This document shows positions 17,012 through 25,216 of a stretch of DNA of 64,000 bases, piece by piece. The DNA is taken from the NCBI RefSeq assembly GCF_011045195.1, contig NZ_CP049200.1:1-64000 (forward strand), written 5' to 3'. The position numbers were made by a program, and so were the translations under genes. The notes beneath the pieces were generated by a model, which searched no databases, was not told the origin of the DNA, and saw only the letters and a list, made by a program, of their open reading frames with translations. Origin of the DNA: Caulobacter soli. Lineage in GTDB: Bacteria; Pseudomonadota; Alphaproteobacteria; Caulobacterales; Caulobacteraceae. Each line of letters begins with the position of its first letter. Position 1 is the first letter of the stretch.

Positions 17012-18789
17012 ACCGCCACGCCCGGCACGTCGGCCGCCGTGCGCTCACCGGTCTTGGGATCGATCCGCACGGCCGTCAGGGTGCCGCGCAGGCCTTGCGC
17101 CATCGCCGGATCGACTTCGGTCACCTGCAGGCCCAGGGCCCTCAGCTTGGCGAGGAAAGCCTCCTCGTAGCGCCCCTTGGGAACCATGACGGGGTTGGAG
17201 CCGGGCGCCTTGGGCTTTGCGCTCAGATCGAAGGTCGACAGCAGCGGCGGCGCGCTCATGATCTGGTTGAGATCCCGTTCTTGTCCCAGCACGCCGACCA
17301 GGGTGCGGATCGTCTCGGGAACGAGGGAGGAGCCGATGGCGGCGGTGGCCAGGACCGGCTTGCCGTTCTTGACGGCGATGGTGTCGATGATTTCATGCGG
17401 CAGGCGATCGCCCGGCTTCATCTTGGCCAGACGCGCCTGCTGGAACGCCGCCGAGTCCGGGATTGGAACCCCGCCGACCACGATGCCGGTGTCGCCCCAG
17501 ATCACGCTGTTGATGGTGTGGGTGACGGCCGCGACGTTGCCGTCCTTGTCGACCACGACGATCGAATTGGAATGGCGAGGGACGTTGACGTCGCTGACGC
17601 CGAACATCGCGTCGATCAAGGGCGCGACCTGAGCGGCGTAGGCCTTGGTCAACTGGTGCTCGGGCGAGACGTCCACGCCCTTGCTCCTGAGGAAAGCGGC
17701 GACCTGAGGGTTCAGGTCCGGGGCGGCGGTGACCGCCTCGTTGATCCGGCTCAGTTGCACGAAGGCGTCCGGATCCGACCAATATGGACCGCGGGTCTGC
17801 AGGGTCTTGGCTTCGGCCAGGTTCAACGCCGGCAACAGATAGTAGGCGCCGTAATGCTGGCCGCCATTGACGTAGACGCTGGCCCCCAAGACATCCTGCT
17901 TGTGCGGCTCGTTCCACGACACGACGTAGCGCGCCATGTCCTCGGACGTGACCTTGCCGCCCTCGCGCTGCACGACGCGTACGAACTCCTGCCCCCAGGC
18001 GCCGGTGTACATGTAGGCCGAGCCCTGGGCGGCGACGCCACGCAGGGTCTTGGCCAGATCGGGTTGACGAAACAGCGCGCCGACCGCCGGCGTCTCGCCG
18101 CCGGCCTGCGCCATGAAGGCCCGCCCCTCGGGCGTCCGCGCCAAGAAGCTCTGGCGCAGCTTGAGGAAGCGGTCGTGCGTGGCGGAGATGCGTACGCCCT
18201 GTTCGTCGTAGTACAGGGCCGGCGCGAAGAGATCCTTGAACGGCAAGCGCCCGAACCGGCCGTGCAGAGCCTCCAGGCCGGCCATGAACCCGGGCACCAA
18301 GGTCTCGCGGCCCTTGGCGCCGCCGATCGTCGGCTTGGGCCCGCCGAAATTGAGGGGACCCAGGTCACCGACCGGGATAGTCGCCGGATCGGTCTCGCCG
18401 AGGTAGGAATTGTAGCCGCCGTCGAACGAATAAACCTTGCCGGTCTTGGCCTCGTAGTAGAGCCCGGTGATGATCCCGGCATAGGACACCACCGAGCCGA
18501 GCTGGGTGGTGATCTGGGTCAGGGCCACCGTGGTGGCCGCGTCGGCGGCGTTGCCGCCTGACTTCAAGGTTTGAACCCCCGCATAGGCCGCTATCGGCGA
18601 GACGGTCGCTGAAACGACGCCGCCGTCGCTGGCGAACACACGGCCTTCGGACGGCGTGCTGTGTTCGAACTCCAGCTGTTCGACCCGTTCCCGCTCGGCC
18701 TTGGGCCAACCGGCGGGCGACAGATCACCCGCCGCGGCCGGGAGGCTGGTGGAGAGTGCGAGGGCTCCCGCCATCAGGACAGATTTCAT
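16993..18789 (-). CDS. Exported gamma-glutamyltransferase-like Ntn hydrolase
   Basis: A 598-residue precursor with a Sec signal peptide (MKSVLMAGALALSTSLPAAA). The large-subunit features 'SGGNAADAATTVALT' and 'ETLVPGFMAGLEALHGRFGR' are clear. The predicted autocleavage site lies before Ser407 in 'RHSNSIVVVDKDGNVAAVTH', where canonical enzymes have Thr. The substrate-loop region 'AAIGSSLVPETIRT' also departs from the canonical one. It is the paralogue of the truncated gene at the window start. It is divergent from an MFS gene across a promoter region with a 36-bp inverted repeat. A periplasmic amidase or peptidase role is likely; glutathione as substrate is doubtful. Confidence 0.88.
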   Translation of the reverse strand: MKSVLMAGALALSTSLPAAAGDLSPAGWPKAERERVEQLEFEHSTPSEGRVFASDGGVVSATVSPIAAYAGVQTLKSGGNAADAATTVALTQITTQLGSVVSYAGIITGLYYEAKTGKVYSFDGGYNSYLGETDPATIPVGDLGPLNFGGPKPTIGGAKGRETLVPGFMAGLEALHGRFGRLPFKDLFAPALYYDEQGVRISATHDRFLKLRQSFLARTPEGRAFMAQAGGETPAVGALFRQPDLAKTLRGVAAQGSAYMYTGAWGQEFVRVVQREGGKVTSEDMARYVVSWNEPHKQDVLGASVYVNGGQHYGAYYLLPALNLAEAKTLQTRGPYWSDPDAFVQLSRINEAVTAAPDLNPQVAAFLRSKGVDVSPEHQLTKAYAAQVAPLIDAMFGVSDVNVPRHSNSIVVVDKDGNVAAVTHTINSVIWGDTGIVVGGVPIPDSAAFQQARLAKMKPGDRLPHEIIDTIAVKNGKPVLATAAIGSSLVPETIRTLVGVLGQERDLNQIMSAPPLLSTFDLSAKPKAPGSNPVMVPKGRYEEAFLAKLRALGLQVTEVDPAMAQGLRGTLTAVRIDPKTGERTAADVPGVAVFNAVQ

Positions 18790-19378
18790 GAAATTCTCCA
18801 GGAAGGACGCGGCGAAACGGCGCCGGGGGCGAACTTGCGTGCGCTCCCTTCTTGAGAGCCCCGCAGAACGAGGCGTTGAGCGGGACCACCAAGGTTTGGC
18901 CAGGCGCGCTGCTTTGAGGATGCGTTGAGCGAATGCGCTCCGGTCATTCTGTCCCGCCCCAGGCCATGCGATCTGTGGCGATCGCGAAGCGCCGATCTGT
19001 GTCGACTGCATTGATCGAGGACGCTCCCATACAGTGCTGCATCCGTCAATGCAGTGCTGTATGTATTGTCTTTGTCGACGACTTGGCCGCGGCCTGGCTG
19101 ATTGCGCCTGTTGGCGATGCAGATGAGTCCTTGAAGGGCGCAACGCCTTAGAATCCGGGGCCTGGTCGGGCCCTCGACGTCTCCATTCCCCGCTCCGGCC
19201 TTCGCCAGGAGTCAGGCCGATTTCGCAAGGCGTCGGAGGCGTGACGCCGCTTCGGCGGGCAAATCGTCTTAAAGCCAAAGGGGGCGGGACCGCGGCCTTG
19301 CGGCCATGATGCACTTATGTATTGTCTGGCGCGGGGGCCGAGATCAACCATCGGCGAACACGGGCGGAAAAGAACGGC
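18790..19378. other. Divergent promoter region of gamma-glutamyltransferase-like and MFS genes
   Basis: About 590 bp with no credible gene. It holds the 36-bp dyad at 19028-19063. A partial second copy lies at 19309-19327: its right-hand sequence TATGTATTGTCT is repeated exactly at 19060-19071 and 19316-19327, the latter about 50 bases before the MFS start. Confidence 0.5.
19028..19063. promoter_or_regulatory. 36-bp inverted repeat, shared with the TonB receptor promoter at 62535-62570
   Basis: CATACAGTGCTGCAT (19028-19042) faces ATGCAGTGCTGTATG (19049-19063) across a 6-base spacer; 13 of 15 arm positions pair. The octamer CAGTGCTG also occurs twice as a direct repeat inside it. 29 of 36 bases are identical to the site at 62535-62570. 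This is too large and too conserved to be chance in this GC-rich DNA; I infer an operator for an unidentified regulator. Confidence 0.72.
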
Positions 19379-20650
19379 ATGCGCAGCGATTTCACGCGAA
19401 AGCCCTGGTACTCGAGCTACGTCCTGCTGATCGTCGGGCTGGTTTCGGTGATGAACTATTACGATCGGTTCCTGCTGACGATCCTGGTCGAGCCGATCAA
19501 GCGGGACTTGCACATCACCGACGCCCAGGTGGGCCTGCTGGCCGGCATAGGCTTTGCCCTGATGTACAGCGTGCTTGGCGTGCCCATGGCGCGCCTGGCC
19601 GATCGTCATGGCCGCGCCAAGGTTCTGGCGGGCGTGGTCGGGTTCTGGTCGCTGATGACCGCGGCCAGCGGCATGACGATCAACTTCGCCACCATGTTGC
19701 TGGCCCGGGCCGGCGTCGGCGTCGGCGAAGCCGGCGGCCTGCCCACGGTGCACGCCTTGATCGCCGACTATTTCTCGCCCAAGCGCCGGGGTTTCGCGCT
19801 GTCGCTTATGGGGGTGTGCGGCGCGATCGGCATGAGCCTGGCCCTGGTCGGCGGCGGTCTGATCAATGACTGGCACGGCTGGCGCATGGCCTTCTACCTC
19901 GCCGCGATTCCCGGCGTGATCCTGGCTTTGCTGGTGATTTTCACCGTCAAGGAGCCCCTGGCCCATATCCAGGCCCAGGCGGCCGACAAGACCGCGCCGC
20001 CGCTGGGCGCGGCCTTCAAGACCCTTTGGGGCCGCAAGGCGTTTGTGTTGCTGTGCGCGGGGATGGCGGTAGGCGCCGTGGGCGCCTACGCCCATCAAAC
20101 CTGGATCCCTGCCTTTCTGATGCGGACCTATCATCTGACGGCGGGCCAGGTCGGGGCGCAGTATTCGGCGGTGACCGGCCCGACGATGATTGTCGCAATC
20201 CTGCTGGGCGGCCTGATCAACGACTGGCTGCTGCGCCGGGACAAGCGCGCGCCGCTGTGGATCATAGCGGCCTCCTTCAGCCTGAGCGTCCCGGCGAGCC
20301 TGGCCTTTTTCCTGGTTCGGGATCTTCACCTGGCCTTGGGGCTGTCGATCGTCATGACCTTGGCGGGCGGGCTGTGGACCGGCCCGGCTTACGCCGTGGT
20401 CCAGAGCCTGGCGGGCCCCAAGCTGCGGGCCCTGACCGCGGCGATTTTCATGATGATCGTCAACATCGTCGGACTGGGCTTGGGGCCCCTGGTCGGCGGC
20501 CTGCTCAGCGACGCCTTTGTTCCGCATTTCGGGGCCGAAAGTCTGAAGGCCAGCCTGTGCGCGCTGACCTTGTGCCTGGCGCTCGCCGTTCCGCTCTTCC
20601 TCCTGGCGACGCGCACTCTGGACGCCGATACGCTGGACGCTGAATCGTGA
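19379..20650 (+). CDS. MFS transporter, spinster-like
   Basis: A 423-residue 12-helix carrier. 'VMNYYDRFLLTILVEPIKRD' and 'ARAGVGVGEAGGLPTVHALI' mark the same spinster-like group as the carrier at 4397-5701, and 'MARLADRHGRAK' is the MFS loop signature. The ATG at 19379 fits the family N-terminus better than an upstream in-frame start. It is divergent from the gamma-glutamyltransferase-like gene and shares its operator-bearing promoter region. Uptake of an amino acid or amide hydrolysis product is an inference. Confidence 0.87.
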   Translation: MRSDFTRKPWYSSYVLLIVGLVSVMNYYDRFLLTILVEPIKRDLHITDAQVGLLAGIGFALMYSVLGVPMARLADRHGRAKVLAGVVGFWSLMTAASGMTINFATMLLARAGVGVGEAGGLPTVHALIADYFSPKRRGFALSLMGVCGAIGMSLALVGGGLINDWHGWRMAFYLAAIPGVILALLVIFTVKEPLAHIQAQAADKTAPPLGAAFKTLWGRKAFVLLCAGMAVGAVGAYAHQTWIPAFLMRTYHLTAGQVGAQYSAVTGPTMIVAILLGGLINDWLLRRDKRAPLWIIAASFSLSVPASLAFFLVRDLHLALGLSIVMTLAGGLWTGPAYAVVQSLAGPKLRALTAAIFMMIVNIVGLGLGPLVGGLLSDAFVPHFGAESLKASLCALTLCLALAVPLFLLATRTLDADTLDAES

Positions 20651-20655
20651 GCGGG

Positions 20656-20688
20656 CGCGCCCTCGGACGGATCGACGCCGAGGGCGCG
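20656..20688 (+). terminator. Hairpin after the MFS gene
   Basis: An 11-bp perfect stem (CGCGCCCTCGG and complement) with an 11-nt loop, 6 bases after the MFS stop. No U-tract follows. Confidence 0.5.
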
Positions 20689-20735
20689 TCGCCTCGCCGT
20701 CGTCGCCTTGGGCGACGCCAGGAGGGGCCGGGCGC

Positions 20736-21044
20736 ATGACGTCCCGCTACCAGGTCGACCGGATCGACGAGCTCGTCCACGCCCCGGTGAGGTTGGCGGC
20801 CATCGTTCGGCTTCACGAGGTCGAACAGGCTGACTTCATGGACTTGCGGAGCTTGCTGGGCGTTACGCCCGGCAATCTTTCAGCCCATCTGTTGAAGTTG
20901 CAAGCCGCTGGCTATCTGACGCTCGACAAGCGTTTTGTGGAGCGCAAGCCGCGCACCGAGGTGCGACTGACGTCGAAGGGACGTCAAGCCTATCTGGCCT
21001 ATCTCGTCGCGCTCGGCGACCTGACCGGGCGCGTGCGGACCTAG
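20736..21044 (+). CDS. Winged-helix transcriptional regulator
   Basis: A 102-residue protein made of one winged helix: 'HAPVRLAAIVRLHEVEQADF', recognition region 'GVTPGNLSAHLLKLQAAGYL', and wing 'FVERKPRTEVRLTSKGRQAY'. This is the MarR/ArsR-like small regulator family, without metal-binding cysteines. AGGAGGGG precedes the ATG. It converges on the GntR gene. The target is unknown. Confidence 0.87.
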   Translation: MTSRYQVDRIDELVHAPVRLAAIVRLHEVEQADFMDLRSLLGVTPGNLSAHLLKLQAAGYLTLDKRFVERKPRTEVRLTSKGRQAYLAYLVALGDLTGRVRT

Positions 21045-21061
21045 CCGGCTTCCGCAAACGA

Positions 21062-21820
21062 TCAGCGCGTTGGCGGCGGCGCCGTCTCTTGGGGTCCGGC
21101 GCCCGCCGCGTCCCCCTCCTCGGCGAACGGCTCGAGCCGACGCCGCAGATTGTCTTCAACGGTTGTCAGATGGCGGTCGAACCGCTGAGCGGCCGCGCTC
21201 TTGTCGCGCGCGGCCAGCGCGGTGAGGAACTGGTCGTGCTCGTCAATCGACTCGTCGAGACTGTGCTCCAGCGGACCGTTGAGATTTTGCACGCGGATGA
21301 GCTGACGGGACACGACCGTATGGGCGTCGATCAGCGGCTGGTTGCGGCTGGCCACGACGATCAGGCGGTGAACCTCGTTGTTGGCGTGCAGAAAGGCGCT
21401 CTCCTTTCCCGCCAGGCCGGCCTGCTTCATCGCCGCCTCCGCGTCGAATATGCGTTGGAGGTCGTCGGCGGTCGCGTGTTCGCAAGCCAGTTCTACGGCC
21501 AGGACCTCAAGGGTGCGCAGGAGAACGAAATTCTCCAAAATCCGCCTTGGACTTGGGGCGCTGACCACGACCCCGCGATTGAGCGAAGTCTCAAGCAGCC
21601 CCTCGGCGGCGAGCACCTGGTAGGCCTCGCGCAAGGGCGAGCGAGAGATGTTGAATCGGGCGCAGAGGATGCGCTCCTGCAAGCGCGCGCCAGGACGCCA
21701 GACGCCTTCGACGATCTCCTGCCGCAACCGGGAGACGACTTCGGTGAAAAGGCTGGATCGCGGGATAGCGGTTTCGATCATGCGCGTCGTTCGATTGAGG
21801 AGAGCGTCCTGCAAGCGCAT
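21062..21820 (-). CDS. GntR-family (FCD subfamily) transcriptional regulator
   Basis: About 252 residues. The N-terminal GntR winged helix ('LRQEIVEGVWRPGARLQERI', 'FNISRSPLREAYQVLAAEGL') precedes an all-helical FCD ligand domain ('LRTLEVLAVELACEHATADD', 'NNEVHRLIVVASRN', 'DEHDQFLTALAARDKSAAAQ'). FCD regulators usually bind organic acids and are displaced from TTGTnnACAA-type operators. Two such dyads lie at 24393-24402 and 24465-24474 in the promoter of the neighbouring catabolic genes. I use the ATG at 21820; a later ATG at 21781 is also possible. Confidence 0.9.
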   Translation of the reverse strand: MRLQDALLNRTTRMIETAIPRSSLFTEVVSRLRQEIVEGVWRPGARLQERILCARFNISRSPLREAYQVLAAEGLLETSLNRGVVVSAPSPRRILENFVLLRTLEVLAVELACEHATADDLQRIFDAEAAMKQAGLAGKESAFLHANNEVHRLIVVASRNQPLIDAHTVVSRQLIRVQNLNGPLEHSLDESIDEHDQFLTALAARDKSAAAQRFDRHLTTVEDNLRRRLEPFAEEGDAAGAGPQETAPPPTR

Positions 21821-21921
21821 AGGCGGCTCACGGACGGTCGACAAGATGCAATCGACGGCTGAGGGATCGCCCGAGAGGTTGACGCCGATCGATGCGAGTC
21901 TCCCGGGCGGGCCAGGGCCGC

Positions 21922-22959
21922 CTAGCCGGCGATGTCGATGACGATCTTGCCCTGGGCCTGTTTGGTTTCGCAGAACAGCTGGGCCTCGACCAGTTGGCTC
22001 AGGCCATAGACCCGGTCAATCACGGGACGGATCTTTCCCGCCTCGACCAGGTCGCCGATCGTGCTCAAGGCCTTGCCGTTCGGCCGCATGAACGACCAGG
22101 CGTATCGGCGCCCCAGCCTGGCCTGGGCCGCGACCCGCTCGGCCAGGATGTCCTTGCCCTTGGCCAGGCCAGCCTCCAGGCCCAACTCGTCGATCAAGGT
22201 CAGCTTGGGTGTGACGATGCTGACATAGCCCGCGCCGGCATGGGTCTTGAGCGCACCCAGTAACTGGGCCTCGCAGTCGAAGGCCGTGTCGAAGGCGAAG
22301 TCATAGTCCTTCAGCACCTCGGTGAAGTCCTGCTTGGTGTAGTCGACGACGACGTCGGCGCCGAGCGATCGGACCAGATCGACATTGCGCGTGCTGCAGG
22401 TCGAGGCCACGTGCGCGCCCCAGGCCTTGAGCAACTGAATGGCGAAGCTGCCCACGCCGCCGGCCCCGCGCGGTACGATCACCTTCTTGTCGCGGGCGGA
22501 CTGGGCCGACAGGCCGCCATGGTCCACCAACGCCGCCCAGGTGGTCAGCGCCACATAGGGCATCGATCCGGCCTGCAGGAAGGTCAGCGAGGGGGGCTTG
22601 GGCGCCAGCCAGTCCTGCGGGATCGCGGCGAACTCCGCCGAGCCCCCCGAGAGGGTGCCGGCCCAGACGGCGTCGCCCGGTTTGTAGGCGTCGACCGCCG
22701 CGCCGACGGCGACGACCTCGCCGGCGACATCGCGCCCCGGCGTGTGCGGATGGGTGACGAAGCCAACGTCCTCCCAATAGACCGAGCCGTAGCCGGAGCG
22801 CACGGCGCAATCGATCGGATTGACCGAGGTGGCGGCGACCCTGACCAGCACCTGGTCCGGCGCCAGCGGCGGGACCGGCGCGGCCGTGGTCAGTTTCAGC
22901 GCCTCCTCGGCGCTTCCGTAAAAGGCGTGCTGGACGGCGCGCATGTGGGAGCCGCTCAT
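21922..22959 (-). CDS. MDR-superfamily NADPH-dependent reductase (quinone oxidoreductase-like)
   Basis: A 345-residue zinc-free medium-chain reductase. The GroES-like N-terminal half ('VRVAATSVNPIDCAVRSGYG', 'PGRDVAGEVVAVG') is followed by a Rossmann half with 'PRGAGGVGSFAIQLLKAWGA'. It resembles the reticulon-4-interacting/quinone oxidoreductase branch that reduces enones or quinones with NADPH. Its start overlaps the FAH-family stop (ATGA), so it is the third gene of the minus-strand SnoaL-FAH-MDR operon. It probably reduces an unsaturated intermediate of the unknown pathway. Confidence 0.85.
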   Translation of the reverse strand: MSGSHMRAVQHAFYGSAEEALKLTTAAPVPPLAPDQVLVRVAATSVNPIDCAVRSGYGSVYWEDVGFVTHPHTPGRDVAGEVVAVGAAVDAYKPGDAVWAGTLSGGSAEFAAIPQDWLAPKPPSLTFLQAGSMPYVALTTWAALVDHGGLSAQSARDKKVIVPRGAGGVGSFAIQLLKAWGAHVASTCSTRNVDLVRSLGADVVVDYTKQDFTEVLKDYDFAFDTAFDCEAQLLGALKTHAGAGYVSIVTPKLTLIDELGLEAGLAKGKDILAERVAAQARLGRRYAWSFMRPNGKALSTIGDLVEAGKIRPVIDRVYGLSQLVEAQLFCETKQAQGKIVIDIAG

Positions 22960-23852
22960 TGAATGAAGGTGGTTTCGTCGAGCGGTTCGGCGACGACGGT
23001 GTTGGCGATCTGGCCCAGGCCCTCGATCTCGATTTTGACCGTCTGACCGACCTTCAGATAGTTGGGCGGCTTTTGGCCGGCGCCGACCCCGGCGGGGCTG
23101 CCGGTCGACAGGATGTCGCCCGGCTCCAGGGTGAACACCGAGGTCAGGTAAACGATCATGTCGTCGATGCGGTTGACCAGTTCACGGGTGTTGCCGTTTT
23201 GGCGAAGCTCGTCGTCCACCCAGGTCTTGATCGACAGGTTTTCCGGATCGGCGACCTCGTCGGCGGTCGTCAGCCACGGTCCGATCGGGCCGTGGGTGTC
23301 GAACGATTTGCCCAGGGTCGCGGTGGGCGCCTTCAGCTGCCAGTCGCGGACGCTGACATCGTTGCAGATCATATAGCCGGCGATGACGCTTCTGGCCTGG
23401 TCCTTGGGCACCCGGCGGCAGCGACGGCCAATGACGATGGCCATTTCACCTTCATAGTCCAACTCGTCCGACTGTTGCGGCAGGTGGATCGGGTCGGTCG
23501 GGCCGGAGATGCACGAGACCTGCTTGTTGAACCAGATCTGGTTGGAAAGGTCGGGGATCGGCAGGCCCTTGGCGCGGACCTCGTCGACGTGGGAGCTGTA
23601 GTTGAAGCCGATGCCCAGGAACTTGCGAGGGGCCACGATCGGCGCGAGGAGTTTCGCCTCGCCCAGCGGGATCCTGGCCTTCGCCGCGGCGACGGCGCGC
23701 CGGGCCTGATCCAGCGCCGCCGGCCCGGCCCGGAGCAGGGCTTCCAGGCTGGCCGGCAGGCTCGCGTCGGCCTGTTGCAGATCAACGATCCCCTCCTCGA
23801 TCAAGGCGCCGATCGCGGTGCGTCCCTGATGGCTGAAGCGGACGAGTTTCAT
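22956..23852 (-). CDS. Fumarylacetoacetate hydrolase-family protein
   Basis: A 298-residue single-domain FAH-family enzyme. The metal-binding acidic motif appears in 'LDYEGEMAIVIG', with 'GIGFNYSSHVDEV', 'CNDVSVRDWQ', 'GKSFDTHGPIGPWLTTADEV' and 'LEPGDILSTGSPAGVG'. Relatives hydrolyse acylpyruvates, isomerise or decarboxylate ring-cleavage products. With the extradiol-like VOC protein encoded divergently, action on a ring-fission product is a sensible inference. It overlaps both neighbours by 4 bases in the operon. Confidence 0.92.
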   Translation of the reverse strand: MKLVRFSHQGRTAIGALIEEGIVDLQQADASLPASLEALLRAGPAALDQARRAVAAAKARIPLGEAKLLAPIVAPRKFLGIGFNYSSHVDEVRAKGLPIPDLSNQIWFNKQVSCISGPTDPIHLPQQSDELDYEGEMAIVIGRRCRRVPKDQARSVIAGYMICNDVSVRDWQLKAPTATLGKSFDTHGPIGPWLTTADEVADPENLSIKTWVDDELRQNGNTRELVNRIDDMIVYLTSVFTLEPGDILSTGSPAGVGAGQKPPNYLKVGQTVKIEIEGLGQIANTVVAEPLDETTFIQ

Positions 23853-24301
23853 GCCGTCTTCTCCGGAGGCGCGGCGATGCGGCCTTCGATCACCACGGTC
23901 AGTTTGCGCGACTGGAAGAGCCAGCCTTGCGCGGTCCGCACGACGATGTCGCTCGACGTTCCCGCCGCGACGGCGGCGCCTTGGGCCGGCGCGGGCGGCG
24001 CGCCCACGATCGTCAAGGCGTTGGAGATCACCTCGAAGCGATCGGCGTCCAGGGGCGTGATGCGGACATTGGTCGAATGGTGGCGCGAAATCCGGTCGCC
24101 CTTGGTGGCGCGTTCGCTGAACCAGGCGTGGATGTCGGCCTTGTTGGCCAGGCGGAAATGCGGCGTTTCCAGCGTGCCGTCCTCGGCGAACAGGGCCGCG
24201 ACGGTGTCGCCCTTGGCGTTGTCCACGCGGTAGCCGAACTCGGCGAGGATTCCGTGGATGGCCGCGTGTACGTCCGCGGGGACGGGTGAATAGCCGCTCA
24301 T
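23849..24301 (-). CDS. SnoaL/NTF2-like protein
   Basis: A 150-residue alpha+beta barrel protein: 'VHAAIHGILAEFGYRVDNAK', 'DTVAALFAEDGTLETPHFRL', 'IHAWFSERAT', then 'SRHHSTNVRITPLDADRFEV'. This matches the SnoaL-like group that includes small dehydratases, isomerases and ring-hydroxylating oxygenase beta-like folds. The start at 24301 has GGGAGAA before it; the upstream in-frame extension is rejected. It is the first gene of the minus-strand operon. The catalytic role is unknown. Confidence 0.82.
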   Translation of the reverse strand: MSGYSPVPADVHAAIHGILAEFGYRVDNAKGDTVAALFAEDGTLETPHFRLANKADIHAWFSERATKGDRISRHHSTNVRITPLDADRFEVISNALTIVGAPPAPAQGAAVAAGTSSDIVVRTAQGWLFQSRKLTVVIEGRIAAPPEKTA

Positions 24302-24392
24302 GTCGTTCTCCCTGATGGACGCTGGATCGCTCGAGCGAGCGCCGCGCCGCGTGTTCTTCGTCATCTGCATGGTGCGGCGTCGGTCGAGCCGT

Positions 24393-24407
24393 TTGTCGAC
24401 AACATGC
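24393..24407. promoter_or_regulatory. TTGTCGACAA dyad, copy 1 (GntR/FCD-type operator)
   Basis: The palindrome TTGTCGACAA extended by CATGC gives a 15-mer that recurs exactly at 24465-24479. The form fits operators of the FCD branch of GntR regulators, and such a gene is 2.6 kb away. Confidence 0.65.
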
Positions 24408-24464
24408 GATATCCGAGCTTACCGATTAAAAGTCCGAACAGTCGATCAATAAAAGATTGTCAGA

Positions 24465-24479
24465 TTGTCGACAACATGC
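24465..24479. promoter_or_regulatory. TTGTCGACAA dyad, copy 2
   Basis: Exact repeat of the 15-mer TTGTCGACAACATGC, with centres 72 bp apart, about seven helical turns, so two dimers could sit on the same face of the DNA. It lies 69 bases before the VOC gene. Confidence 0.65.
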
Positions 24480-24547
24480 AAAATCAAAAAGTCCGCTTGT
24501 CGGGACGATCGAGATCCGCAAAAGCGGACCATCATGGGAGGTTGCAC

Positions 24548-25147
24548 ATGGGCGCCAAACGCCAAGCGCTGACAGAGCGCCATCCGGCTCCGTTGAGTCC
24601 CGCGAAGCTGGCCCACCTCGTGTTGGTCACGTCGCAATTCGAGGCCGCGAAGGCCTGGTACGCCACCGTGCTCAATGCTCACCCGGCCTACGAGAACGCG
24701 CAGGTCTGTTTCATGACCTACGACGACGAGCATCACCGGATCGGCATCATCAACATGCCAGGACTCGCCACGCCGCCCCCCGGCGTGGCCGGCCTAGACC
24801 ATATGGCGTTCACCTTTGACGACCTGGGCCAGTTGCTCGCCACCTTCCAAAGGCTCAAGGCCGAAGGCATCACGCCGTACTGGACGATCAATCACGGTCC
24901 GACGATCTCGTTCTATTACCGGGATGTCGACGGCAACAAGGTCGAGCTGCAGTACGATATCTTCCGCACGGTCGCCGACATCGACGCCTTCTTCGCCTCC
25001 GGCGCCTACGACGAGAATTTCATGGGGATCATCATCGACCCCGAGGATCTGGCCAGCCGGTACGAGGCGGGCGAGTCGATGGACGACCTGACCCGGCGGC
25101 CGACGCTGCCCGCCGGCAAGACGCCCTGGGACATGCACCGGCCCTAG
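24548..25147 (+). CDS. VOC-family protein, extradiol-dioxygenase-like
   Basis: A 199-residue protein with two VOC modules. The metal-ligand pattern of type I extradiol dioxygenases is complete: His23 ('LAHLVLVTS'), His85 ('LDHMAFTF') and Glu133 ('NKVELQYD'). Full-length type I enzymes are about 290 residues, so this is a short, single-domain type. GGGAGG precedes the ATG at 24548. It is divergent from the SnoaL-FAH-MDR operon and followed by a TonB receptor. Ring cleavage of a catechol-like substrate is plausible but untested, and a non-catalytic or lyase role cannot be excluded. Confidence 0.85.
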   Translation: MGAKRQALTERHPAPLSPAKLAHLVLVTSQFEAAKAWYATVLNAHPAYENAQVCFMTYDDEHHRIGIINMPGLATPPPGVAGLDHMAFTFDDLGQLLATFQRLKAEGITPYWTINHGPTISFYYRDVDGNKVELQYDIFRTVADIDAFFASGAYDENFMGIIIDPEDLASRYEAGESMDDLTRRPTLPAGKTPWDMHRP

Positions 25148-25216
25148 GGCCGGTCCGCCTGGAGCGAGCGCCAGCTCGCATGGGCTAAAAAAATAAACAA
25201 AAATAGGGGAGAGACC

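Noticed and set aside
24404..24547. Upstream extension of the VOC gene
   Set aside because: It would run through both TTGTCGACAA operators; the ATG at 24548 has a good ribosome site and the expected N-terminus.
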